Shown piece by piece: positions 1 to 5,441 of a stretch of DNA of 5,708 nt. A program made the position numbers and the translations under genes. This DNA comes from an uncultured Pseudanabaenaceae cyanobacterium (GTDB lineage Bacteria; Cyanobacteriota; Cyanobacteriia; PCC-9006; JAAUQQ01). A model generated the notes under the pieces. The model was not told where the DNA came from. It ran no database searches and saw only the letters and a list, made by a program, of their open reading frames with translations. The first letter of the stretch is position 1, and every line of letters starts with the position of its first letter. Location: positions 1 to 5,708 of the forward strand of contig CALLPZ010000232.1 of assembly GCA_938015405.1 (NCBI GenBank), given 5' to 3'.

Positions 1-456
1 TCTGGCACCGTCGTCGCAGGCAACATCGGGTCAGATCATTCCAAGTCCTACACAGTCATAGGACCTGCCGTGCAAATCGCCGAGACCTTGGAAGGGGCAA
101 GCAAAATTTATGGCACGCGAATTCTGATGACTGCAACGACACGAGAATTAGCCGGTGAGTTCATCGAAACCCGAGAGATTGATCAGATGGTGCTGATAGA
201 GGGAGCTGAGCCAGAACCCATTTACGAACTTTTGGGGATTATCGGCAGCACGGATGAAGAGGTTTTGGCATTGCGAGATCGCTTCCACGAAGCCCTCTCT
301 GACTACCAAGCCCAGTGCTGGAGCGAAGCAGCAACAGGCTTCCAATCTTGCCTCCAGCTCATGCCCAATGACGGCCCATCTCGCTACTACCTAGAGAAAC
401 TAAAAGAGCATCAGCTCAATCCTCGGAAGACCCCTGCAGGCATCATCCAGGCATAG
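1..456 (+). CDS. Class III adenylate/guanylate cyclase, C-terminal fragment (5' end outside window)
   Basis: The frame is open from base 1 to the TAG at 454-456 and gives 151 residues; the start codon lies upstream of the window. Fragment residues 7-10 (GNIG), 17-21 (YTVIG), 30-42 and 58-79 (REID...EPIYELLG) follow the second half of a class III cyclase homology domain, which makes cAMP or cGMP from ATP or GTP. The Thr in YTVIG sits at the base-recognition position and is common in bacterial and cyanobacterial members. The family's transition-state pair, normally N-x-x-x-R in VNxAxR, reads Q25 and T29 here, so the usual catalytic residues are missing. Residues 95-134 form an amphipathic TPR-like tail with a PxDxPSxxYL pattern, often seen after cyanobacterial cyclase domains. 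The N-terminal sensor part and the metal-binding aspartates are not visible. Family assignment is firm; activity is doubtful. The gene converges with the cyclo-ligase-like gene. Confidence 0.85.
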   Translation, partial: SGTVVAGNIGSDHSKSYTVIGPAVQIAETLEGASKIYGTRILMTATTRELAGEFIETREIDQMVLIEGAEPEPIYELLGIIGSTDEEVLALRDRFHEALSDYQAQCWSEAATGFQSCLQLMPNDGPSRYYLEKLKEHQLNPRKTPAGIIQA

Positions 457-531
457 TCCTAGCCCCAAGTCCCAGGCCAGGAATTCGTCGTCTCAAACCT
501 GCAGAAGTTGCATTCCAACCTGAAGCAAGCA
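457..531. other. Convergent intergenic spacer, no clear terminator
   Basis: This 75-nt spacer separates the stop codons of two convergent genes, so a bidirectional terminator would be expected. I see only weak repeats: AACCTG occurs twice (496-501 and 517-522) and TGCA occurs twice. There is no GC-rich stem followed by a T-run on either strand. Confidence 0.5.
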
Positions 532-1320
532 CTAATGCCTCACCGACCGAGCTTTCAACTGGGCCAAAATCGGGATTTTCTCCAACTGATCTGGCTGCAC
601 CGTTGCCCAGTCCAATCCTGTCGGCCTGGGCAAAACCGTTTGCGTTTCAATCACTCGCCCAGGCATCACAATCCAATCCAACGGCCAATCATGGGGCTGC
701 ATCTCCAGTGCATCGTCTGCCACAAGCTGTAGCGAATGCACCGTCGTCGCAATCGGTGTCTCTCGCTGCACCAAACCAAACTCCCCCAGCATCGCCAACT
801 CCAGATCTGCAAAGCCAGCCCCTTTCCCTGTCCGCCCTCCATCGGTTGTTACAGCAACACACCCCACTAAAACTAAATCAATCTTCTGCATCTGCTCAAA
901 TCGCACCAGCCGCCCATGGCGCAGTGCCCCTGCCATAGAAGCTGCCTCAATCAGCGAAATATCTTTGGCTTCTAATGCTGCTGCCGTCACCTCCACAAAG
1001 CATTCAGGCTTCGTCAGCTGCGGCACCGCCATATACAGCACCTTGCCATCGGCCAAGGCCTGTAGACGTACGGGCTGTTGCGGTGAATCGGGATTGCACT
1101 TCACCACCTGTGCTGCCTGCCACATCTCTAGACCTGCTAATTGCTGCGCCGCAAGCTCTGCTCCCACAAAATTAGGAATATGGCCAAAGGGATTACGCTT
1201 CGCGGCACCTTGCTGCTGCAATTCGCTCCAGATGCGTTGGCGTAATTGTTCCTTCCGCTGATTGCGATCGCTCCAAGGCGTCGTACCGGAAGACAAGTTG
1301 TGGGCAGGTGGCGATTCCAT
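532..1320 (-). CDS. 5-formyltetrahydrofolate cyclo-ligase-like protein (COG0212 family)
   Basis: The product has 262 residues. The family's classical reaction is ATP-dependent conversion of 5-formyltetrahydrofolate to 5,10-methenyltetrahydrofolate in the cytosol. Visible motifs are the N-terminal basic helix RKEQLRQRIW (22-31), PNFVGAELAA (49-58), a GK-containing loop GRTGKGAGFADLE (162-174) and TTVHSLQL (192-199) followed by HDWPLDWIVMPGRVI (210-224). The last blocks are typical of the longer MTHFSD-like branch. Canonical enzymes are nearer 190 residues and have GGGYYDR at the loop, whereas this one has GAGFAD, so its exact substrate is uncertain. I chose ATG at 1320 over a TTG four codons upstream (1332). 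Neither has a visible Shine-Dalgarno sequence. The gene stands alone, 194 nt downstream of the ECF sigma gene on the same strand and convergent with the cyclase. Confidence 0.85.
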   Translation of the reverse strand: MESPPAHNLSSGTTPWSDRNQRKEQLRQRIWSELQQQGAAKRNPFGHIPNFVGAELAAQQLAGLEMWQAAQVVKCNPDSPQQPVRLQALADGKVLYMAVPQLTKPECFVEVTAAALEAKDISLIEAASMAGALRHGRLVRFEQMQKIDLVLVGCVAVTTDGGRTGKGAGFADLELAMLGEFGLVQRETPIATTVHSLQLVADDALEMQPHDWPLDWIVMPGRVIETQTVLPRPTGLDWATVQPDQLEKIPILAQLKARSVRH

Positions 1321-1438
1321 AACAACTGACAATTTAATAGGCCGATCAGCAGTCTACCCCTGAGCCAAGAAGGTTGCGCATCACGTAAAGTCTTCAAACT
1401 TTTCTACAGACAGACTCCAAATGCATAACAGCCTACTC

Positions 1439-1483
1439 AGCGGGTTCTCATCGAGGTAGAGCGTTGCTGTCAAGCTACCCGCT
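1439..1483 (-). repeat. Inverted repeat AGCGGGT/ACCCGCT, possible 3' structure of the operon
   Basis: AGCGGGT at 1439-1445 pairs perfectly with ACCCGCT at 1477-1483, a 7-bp GC-rich stem enclosing 31 nt. Inside, GGTAG (1455-1459) can pair with CTACC (1475-1479) as a competing hairpin. It lies 32-76 nt beyond the ECF sigma stop codon. There is no T-run after it, so it is not a standard intrinsic terminator. It may be an RNA-end-stabilising structure or chance. Confidence 0.35.
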
Positions 1484-1499
1484 TAAGCCAGACAAATTT

Positions 1500-1513
1500 T
1501 GAGCCAGTGCTCA
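1500..1513 (-). repeat. Small stem-loop directly after the ECF sigma stop codon
   Basis: TGAGC (1500-1504) and GCTCA (1509-1513) form a 5-bp stem with a 4-nt loop, one base beyond the stop codon at 1515-1517. On the - strand it is followed by AAAATTTG rather than a T-run, so terminator activity is weakly supported. Confidence 0.3.
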
Positions 1514-1514
1514 T

Positions 1515-2756
1515 TCAAACCCGCACTACTGCAGTCGCTTTCTCCTGAAGAAACCGACAAATCGCAGGATCTTCTGCCAAACCGATCGCCCTCGAATAAG
1601 CACGCTTTGCATCATTCATCTGCCCTAATTGGCCTAGCAAATGGGCTCGCAACGCCCAATAGGGCTGGTAATTTTTCACGCGAGCGGCTGGCAAAGCATC
1701 CAGTTGTTGCAAGCCTTGAGCTGGGCTTTGGGCTTTAGCAATAGCCGCAGCCTGCCCCACAAAGGCACCAATAGTAGGCGATCGCTGAATAAGTCCTGCA
1801 TACAACTGGACAAGGGCAGTCCAGTCAATGGTCTTAGTCTTGAACCGGGCTGCATGGAGCGACTGAATCGCCGCCTCTAGCTGAAAGCGCCCTAGCTGCT
1901 GACAACTCGCAGCTTGATGTAAAACTTGTTCGGCTTCAGCCATCATGGGCTGGGACCAAAGCTTCACATTCTGTTCCGACAATGGCACATAGGCACCATC
2001 GGTACTACGACGAGCAGGCCGCCGCGACTCACAAAATAGCATTAGCGCCAGCAGTCCTAAGACTTCGGGCTCCTGGGGCATAAGCTCAGCACACAAGCGA
2101 GCCAGCCAAATAGCCTCTTGGGCAAGGCCTCGCGGGCGCGGATCACTCCCCTCTAACTCATCCCAACCACTGGTGTAGATGGCATAAATAGCTTGTAGTA
2201 CCGCATCTAAGCGGTGCGGCAAGTCACTCGAATCCGGCACCGTAAAGGGAATCCCTGCGTCACGGATTTTAGCCTTCGCGCGCACGAGCCGTTGCCCCAT
2301 CGTAGTGGGCGCAACTAAGAAAGCGGATCCAATCTGCACAGCATTAAAGCCCAGCACTGTTTGCAACATCAGTGGCGTGTGGAGCTGAGGCTTAATGGCT
2401 GGATGAGCACAGCAAAATAACAGCTTGAGACGCTCATCCGAAAAGGTAGCCCCCTCTTCCCCCAATGCCTCTGGCAGCTCCATCGTCGCTAGCTCACCTG
2501 AGTTGACCACATTCGCCTGGGTTTGGCGACGGCGGGCAGCATCAATTAAGCGTCGCCTTGCAGTGGTCAACAACCAGGCTTCAGGCTTCGCAGGCACCCC
2601 TTGGTCCGGCCAGGTTTTCAGCGCTGCTAGGAATGCTTCGCTCAAGGCATCTTCCGCCGCTGCGACATCCCTCGATCTCACTGCCAAATAGGCAACTAGC
2701 CGACCATAGGAGTTGCGCGCCGCCCATTCTGCCGCTTGCTTCGCATTCCTATCCAT
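1515..2756 (-). CDS. ECF42-type sigma factor with DUF6596 and TPR-like C-terminal extension
   Basis: The product has 413 residues, about twice the size of a plain ECF sigma factor. Region sigma2 spans roughly residues 10-78, with AEDALSEAFLAALKTWP at 34-50 and a basic LIDAARRR at 70-77. Sigma4 spans about 108-166, starting DERLKLLFCCAHPAI, with a helix-turn-helix at about 136-166 ending in RAKAKIRDAGIPF. A DUF6596 segment follows (about 183-285; RLDAVLQAIYAIY, then EPEVLGLLALMLF). The rest is TPR-like, with GRFQLEAAIQSLHA at 289-302. This order is diagnostic of COG4941/ECF42. In that group no dedicated anti-sigma factor is known, and the C-terminal extension is reported to be needed for activity. 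The start is ATG 2756, because a near-perfect AAGGAGGT lies 4 nt upstream; an upstream alternative at 2816 would run into the GST gene. It is the last gene of the YCII-GST-sigma operon, 10 nt after the GST stop codon. It probably directs RNA polymerase to the promoter at 3820-3846. Confidence 0.95.
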   Translation of the reverse strand: MDRNAKQAAEWAARNSYGRLVAYLAVRSRDVAAAEDALSEAFLAALKTWPDQGVPAKPEAWLLTTARRRLIDAARRRQTQANVVNSGELATMELPEALGEEGATFSDERLKLLFCCAHPAIKPQLHTPLMLQTVLGFNAVQIGSAFLVAPTTMGQRLVRAKAKIRDAGIPFTVPDSSDLPHRLDAVLQAIYAIYTSGWDELEGSDPRPRGLAQEAIWLARLCAELMPQEPEVLGLLALMLFCESRRPARRSTDGAYVPLSEQNVKLWSQPMMAEAEQVLHQAASCQQLGRFQLEAAIQSLHAARFKTKTIDWTALVQLYAGLIQRSPTIGAFVGQAAAIAKAQSPAQGLQQLDALPAARVKNYQPYWALRAHLLGQLGQMNDAKRAYSRAIGLAEDPAICRFLQEKATAVVRV

Positions 2757-2760
2757 AGAG

Positions 2761-2768
2761 ACCTCCTT
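2761..2768 (-). promoter_or_regulatory. Strong Shine-Dalgarno AAGGAGGT for the ECF sigma gene
   Basis: The - strand reads TAAGGAGGT, so the GST stop codon TAA (2767-2769) overlaps the ribosome binding site. It lies 4 nt before ATG 2756. It fixes the sigma start and suggests translational coupling with the GST gene. Confidence 0.85.
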
Positions 2769-3393
2769 AGCGCGCCATAAGTTGTGGCACGGTTTGCTGC
2801 CAAGCCGGCAGGGCATTCAGACGCACCAGCCAAGCCTGAATCGCGGGATAACGCTCCAGAGGTAGCTCAGCCACAACGGCATAGGTCAACTCACTGGCCA
2901 CAGAGAAGTCTGCCAAAGTCAGTTGCTCATTAACCAAATAGTCATGCTGACTCAGGTGATGGTTGAGCAACTCTGCCTCTCGATGGAAAGTTAGCAAAGC
3001 TTGATCAATCACCTGAGCATCTGGCTCTCCCAGTTGCAAGGCAGGCTTAACGACTCGTTCAAAGTTAATGGGCTGACAGCCCTGAGACCAATGGGCCAAC
3101 TGCCAACATTGCCAGCGGCTTATATCAGCGCGTAGCTTTGCATCCTCAGGCCATAGCGAGGTAGGCACCTGGCTCGCCAAGTACTGCATGATGGCATTGG
3201 ATTCCCAAAGAACAAAGTCACCATCCTGCAACACCGGAATCCGTCCCGTGGGATTCATGGCCAGAAATTCGGGCTGGTGCTGTTCTCCTTCGGGAAGGTT
3301 GACGAGTACTAATTCCAGAGAAAGGTTGAGCTGTAGGGCGATCGCCCGAACCTTACGCACATTGGAAGACGGAGGAAAATAGTAAAGTTTCAT
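2767..3393 (-). CDS. Glutathione S-transferase family protein
   Basis: The product has 208 residues, normal for a soluble GST that conjugates glutathione to electrophiles or reduces peroxides. The N-terminal thioredoxin-like domain (1-75) begins MKLYYFPPSSNVRK. Ser9 or Ser10 is the likely residue facing the glutathione thiol. NPTGRIPVL (47-55) contains the cis-proline Pro53, and Glu64-Ser65 in WESNAIMQYL binds the glutathione gamma-glutamyl group. The alpha-helical C-terminal domain carries the N-capping box motif LTLADFSVA (158-166, T159-x-x-D162). ATG 3393 is preceded by AAGAGGAG at 7 nt spacing, overlapping the stop codon of the YCII gene (gap 13 nt). No signal peptide is visible, so it should be cytosolic. 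Co-expression with a YCII protein and an ECF42 sigma factor suggests a detoxification or stress output, but the substrate is unknown. Confidence 0.93.
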   Translation of the reverse strand: MKLYYFPPSSNVRKVRAIALQLNLSLELVLVNLPEGEQHQPEFLAMNPTGRIPVLQDGDFVLWESNAIMQYLASQVPTSLWPEDAKLRADISRWQCWQLAHWSQGCQPINFERVVKPALQLGEPDAQVIDQALLTFHREAELLNHHLSQHDYLVNEQLTLADFSVASELTYAVVAELPLERYPAIQAWLVRLNALPAWQQTVPQLMAR

Positions 3394-3400
3394 GCTTCTG

Positions 3401-3408
3401 CTCCTCTT
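3401..3408 (-). promoter_or_regulatory. Shine-Dalgarno AAGAGGAG for the GST gene
   Basis: It lies 7 nt before ATG 3393 and overlaps the YCII stop codon TAA (3407-3409). It mirrors the arrangement at the GST/sigma junction, so both gene joins of the operon couple stop codon and ribosome binding site. Confidence 0.7.
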
Positions 3409-3748
3409 ACTGTTGCTCAGTCACACCAACGGGGCGAATTTCCACCCCACATTGACTCGCCCCTGGGCAACGTGCAGCCCAATCCAAGGCTGCATCTAAG
3501 TCCGGCACATCAATCAAATACAGCCCGCCCAGCTGCTCCTTCGTTTCGGCAAACGGACCATCCTGAACCTGGCGCTGCCCTTCTTTAAGACGCAGGCTCG
3601 TCGCAGTATGGGCAGGTAATAAGGCTGTGCCACCCGTCATCACGCCAGCTTCCGCGAGAGCATCGGAATAGGCTTGGTAAGCAGGCATAATTTCTGAGCG
3701 AGCACTGAAATCAGCCTCTGTTTCATAGATCAAAATTGCATATTTCAT
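3407..3748 (-). CDS. YCII-related (DGPF domain) protein, ECF42 partner
   Basis: The product has 113 residues. It starts MKYAILIYET, contains the hallmark DGPFAETKEQLGGLYLID (63-80) and ends with ALDWAARCP (87-95) and VEIRPV (102-107). This is the small ferredoxin-like fold family found next to ECF42 sigma factors in many bacteria. Its biochemical role is not established; the related YciI fold has been proposed to have enzymatic activity. No Cys pair, signal peptide or membrane segment is seen. The frame stays open to 3934, but I chose ATG 3748. The family starts at this MKY motif, and GGAGAG (3755-3760) lies 6 nt upstream. It is the first gene of the operon, 13 nt before the GST gene, with the putative ECF42 promoter 72-98 nt upstream of its start. 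Confidence 0.95.
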   Translation of the reverse strand: MKYAILIYETEADFSARSEIMPAYQAYSDALAEAGVMTGGTALLPAHTATSLRLKEGQRQVQDGPFAETKEQLGGLYLIDVPDLDAALDWAARCPGASQCGVEIRPVGVTEQQ

Positions 3749-3908
3749 GGAAGTCTCTCCAGACGAAATGGACGAAGCCATGCTGTTTGTATCCTGCATT
3801 TTGCGGCTTCTATAGCTATGACGAATGGAGAGCAATGATTTCGACAAAACCTCAAAAGATATTTGATTGAAGTCAATTGATAGCGGTCTAACTCTGTCAT
3901 GGCCCATC
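3749..3908 (-). other. Leader and promoter region of the YCII-GST-sigma operon
   Basis: These 160 nt lie between the hydrolase stop codon and the YCII start. They hold the putative ECF42 promoter, three copies of TTCGTC on the - strand (plus coordinates 3762-3767, 3771-3776, 3820-3825), the palindrome ATAGCTAT (3812-3819) and the short inverted repeat ATTGA-AG-TCAAT (3866-3877). No terminator for the hydrolase gene is evident, so read-through from upstream is possible. Confidence 0.6.
3820..3846 (-). promoter_or_regulatory. Putative ECF42-dependent promoter, TGTCGA-N17-CGTC
   Basis: On the - strand, TGTCGA occupies plus coordinates 3841-3846 and CGTC 3820-3823, separated by exactly 17 nt. 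As I recall it, the ECF42 target motif described in Streptomyces is TGTCGA at -35 and CG[A/T]C at -10, and both boxes match fully. Transcription would begin at about 3812-3815, giving a leader of about 65 nt before ATG 3748. The position directly upstream of an operon encoding an ECF42 sigma factor supports autoregulation. This is inferred; the motif is short and no start site has been measured. Confidence 0.7.
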
Positions 3909-5321
3909 CTAAAAGGCACCATGCCAATATCCATAGGCTCCAGCCAACAAAAGCAAGAAGAGACCGACCATCCAAATTAATCTAGTCCCAGACTTATCTG
4001 ATGGCGGTGGCTGTGCCTTAATTTCAAACTCTCTAGGATTGAGATGCTGCAGCAAGTCCTGGGGCGTGGCAGTCCCAGAGAAGATTTGATGGGTGCCGGG
4101 CCAAACGTAGTCAAAGTTGTAGGCATTGGGTTGGGTCTTTACACCACCAAAATGTTTAAACAAGCCAGCATCGTAATAGCGCGTATCGGTCACAGCCTGG
4201 TTATGGAAAGCAATCAGTTGCAGTTGAGGGTCAGGATTGGAATAGGAAAAGTAAATCGCCTTATGAGCACTGGCGATCGCCTGATAATTCGATCGCGGGT
4301 CGCCTTTGGCCTTATCGACCCAACTCCCAGGCTTCACAATATTGTCCGAGCCCCCATGCAAAATCGCCACGGGCTGCTCTAAGCTGTCCCCCGTCTTTTG
4401 AATTGTGATGGGGGCATTGGTAAAAGGCGACTTGAATAACTTGAGCAGCGCGATCGCAAACCCAGGAATTCCCATTTCCGTACTAGGGGTTGGATCTGCC
4501 ACCACAATGCGCTGGGGGAAAAAGCGAGAGCCTGTTCCGCCCTTAGCCGCCTTGTCAAAGCCCGCAGGCAAACTCAAGGCAATCAAACCGCCCAAAGAAT
4601 GTCCAAAGGCAAAGCTCTTCCAATCCACGTCAGATGCAGCCCAGTGGGGATAGTCTGACAGCAACCGCTCCCAAGCATCCTCGGTCAGCGTAATCGCATT
4701 GCTCAGCCATTCCACCGGCTCATGGGCCAAGCTCAACCCCACGGTGGACAACAAGTGAATCAGGTTTTTGCCATATTCCCGGCGAAACCAACGAATCAAA
4801 TTCAGCAGACCAATGATCACCACAAGCGCCCAGGCAACTCGTCGCAAGCCTCCCGCAGTGGGCTTAGACAAGCCACGACTCAACGTCCCCGTATCACTTT
4901 GCTCACAAACCTCCGGCCACAGCGAAGGCGTTTCTGACAAGGCTAGACGATGCTCCTGCTCCTGAGGCAACTGTCGCGCCACCTTCAGCCAGTGACGCCA
5001 ATGGGCCACCTCTGGCCTAGCCAAAGCGCTCAAGTGTTGACCTGGCGGCGTATTGGGATAGCAACTACGCTGGAAATCGGGGAAGAAAACGATGTAACCT
5101 TGCTGCGCCAAATACTGCAAATGCTTCTCATAGAACGAAGGCATACAGAGGGAAAACCCATGCAGATAGATAATGGCTCGAAGCGGGGTACCCGCCACTG
5201 CCGCTGCATCAGGCACATACACCCGCATAAAATCGCCATGAAAATGGCTACCGGATTGATAAATCCGATAGCCTTGGGCCTGCACATGGGGCCAAGCATT
5301 GGCAGAAGCTGGGGAGGACAT
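3909..5321 (-). CDS. Membrane-anchored alpha/beta hydrolase (lipase/PET hydrolase-like)
   Basis: The product has 470 residues. The core fold shows an oxyanion-hole motif YLHGFSL (52-58), a nucleophile elbow FGHSLGG with Ser242 (239-245) and a likely acid Asp326 in ILHGGSDNIVKP (320-331). The catalytic His is probably H373, after the strand LQLIAF, or less likely H411 in WPGTH. GHSLGG is lipase-like; chlorophyllases usually have GHSRGG. Between the early strands and the elbow is a long insertion (about 95-215) with a hydrophobic segment at 163-178 followed by RWFRR. A second transmembrane segment lies at about 448-466, near the C-terminus. A membrane-associated esterase or lipase is plausible; the substrate is unknown. 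ATG 5321 has GAGGA (5330-5334) 8 nt upstream and is preferred to an in-frame TTG at 5336. The gene lies 160 nt upstream of the YCII operon on the same strand, but that gap contains a separate promoter. Confidence 0.85.
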   Translation of the reverse strand: MSSPASANAWPHVQAQGYRIYQSGSHFHGDFMRVYVPDAAAVAGTPLRAIIYLHGFSLCMPSFYEKHLQYLAQQGYIVFFPDFQRSCYPNTPPGQHLSALARPEVAHWRHWLKVARQLPQEQEHRLALSETPSLWPEVCEQSDTGTLSRGLSKPTAGGLRRVAWALVVIIGLLNLIRWFRREYGKNLIHLLSTVGLSLAHEPVEWLSNAITLTEDAWERLLSDYPHWAASDVDWKSFAFGHSLGGLIALSLPAGFDKAAKGGTGSRFFPQRIVVADPTPSTEMGIPGFAIALLKLFKSPFTNAPITIQKTGDSLEQPVAILHGGSDNIVKPGSWVDKAKGDPRSNYQAIASAHKAIYFSYSNPDPQLQLIAFHNQAVTDTRYYDAGLFKHFGGVKTQPNAYNFDYVWPGTHQIFSGTATPQDLLQHLNPREFEIKAQPPPSDKSGTRLIWMVGLFLLLLAGAYGYWHGAF

Positions 5322-5441
5322 GGCTGCAATCCTCAAAAGGGGTTAGATCTAAATCTAAGCTTCAGTCTATTCCCACAGCTTCCAGCCCAACCGAGCTGCC
5401 ATTAATTTGTTACGTGGCGATGATCACAATGCTGAGCGACA
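5322..5441. other. Intergenic region between cobW-like and hydrolase genes
   Basis: These 120 nt should hold the end of the cobW-like transcript and any hydrolase promoter. A weak CAGCT/AGCTG pair (5-bp stem, no T-run) is the only terminator-like fold I see. No convincing -35/-10 pair was found on the - strand. A palindrome is listed separately. Confidence 0.5.
5343..5358. repeat. Palindrome TTAGATCTAA with overlapping ATCTAA repeat
   Basis: TTAGATCTAA (5343-5352) is a perfect 10-bp palindrome, followed at once by a second ATCTAA (5353-5358). The result can also pair as TTAGAT-ctaa-ATCTAA. It lies about 22 nt upstream of the hydrolase start, where an operator could act. No regulator is identified, and chance is possible in an AT-rich patch. 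Confidence 0.35.

Larger units (their letters stand above)
1321..1514. other. Intergenic region between ECF sigma gene and cyclo-ligase-like gene
   Basis: This 194-nt non-coding stretch must carry the promoter of the cyclo-ligase-like gene and the end of the operon transcript. A -10-like TATTAAAT lies close to the start on the - strand (about 1332-1340) but has no -35 at a normal distance. The two inverted repeats at 1439-1483 and 1500-1513 are listed separately. I see no conserved ORF or RNA gene. Confidence 0.5.

Noticed and set aside
603..938. A 111-codon + strand ORF opposite the cyclo-ligase-like gene
   Set aside because: Its protein is low-complexity, rich in Pro, Ser, Ala and Gln, without recognisable motifs. 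It lies fully antisense to a gene with clear family motifs.
1321..1332. TTG start at 1332 for the cyclo-ligase-like gene
   Set aside because: An ATG lies four codons downstream, and neither start has a ribosome binding site, so the ATG is the simpler choice.
2757..2816. Upstream start for the ECF sigma gene, adding 20 residues
   Set aside because: It would overlap the end of the GST gene, lacks family similarity, and would ignore the near-perfect Shine-Dalgarno 4 nt before ATG 2756.
3871..3876. A TTGACT -35-like hexamer on the - strand upstream of the YCII gene
   Set aside because: At 17 nt downstream the sequence is GAGGTT, which is not a usable -10 for the housekeeping sigma factor.
3749..3934. 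Extended N-terminus for the YCII protein (62 extra residues)
   Set aside because: The family begins at MKYAILIYE. The extension overlaps the hydrolase end, and most of it lies upstream of the proposed transcription start.
3745..3975. A 76-codon - strand ORF with a hydrophobic N-terminus
   Set aside because: It overlaps the 3' end of the hydrolase gene and the operon leader in another frame. It resembles a frame-shifted reading of the hydrolase C-terminal membrane segment and has no ribosome binding site that I can see.
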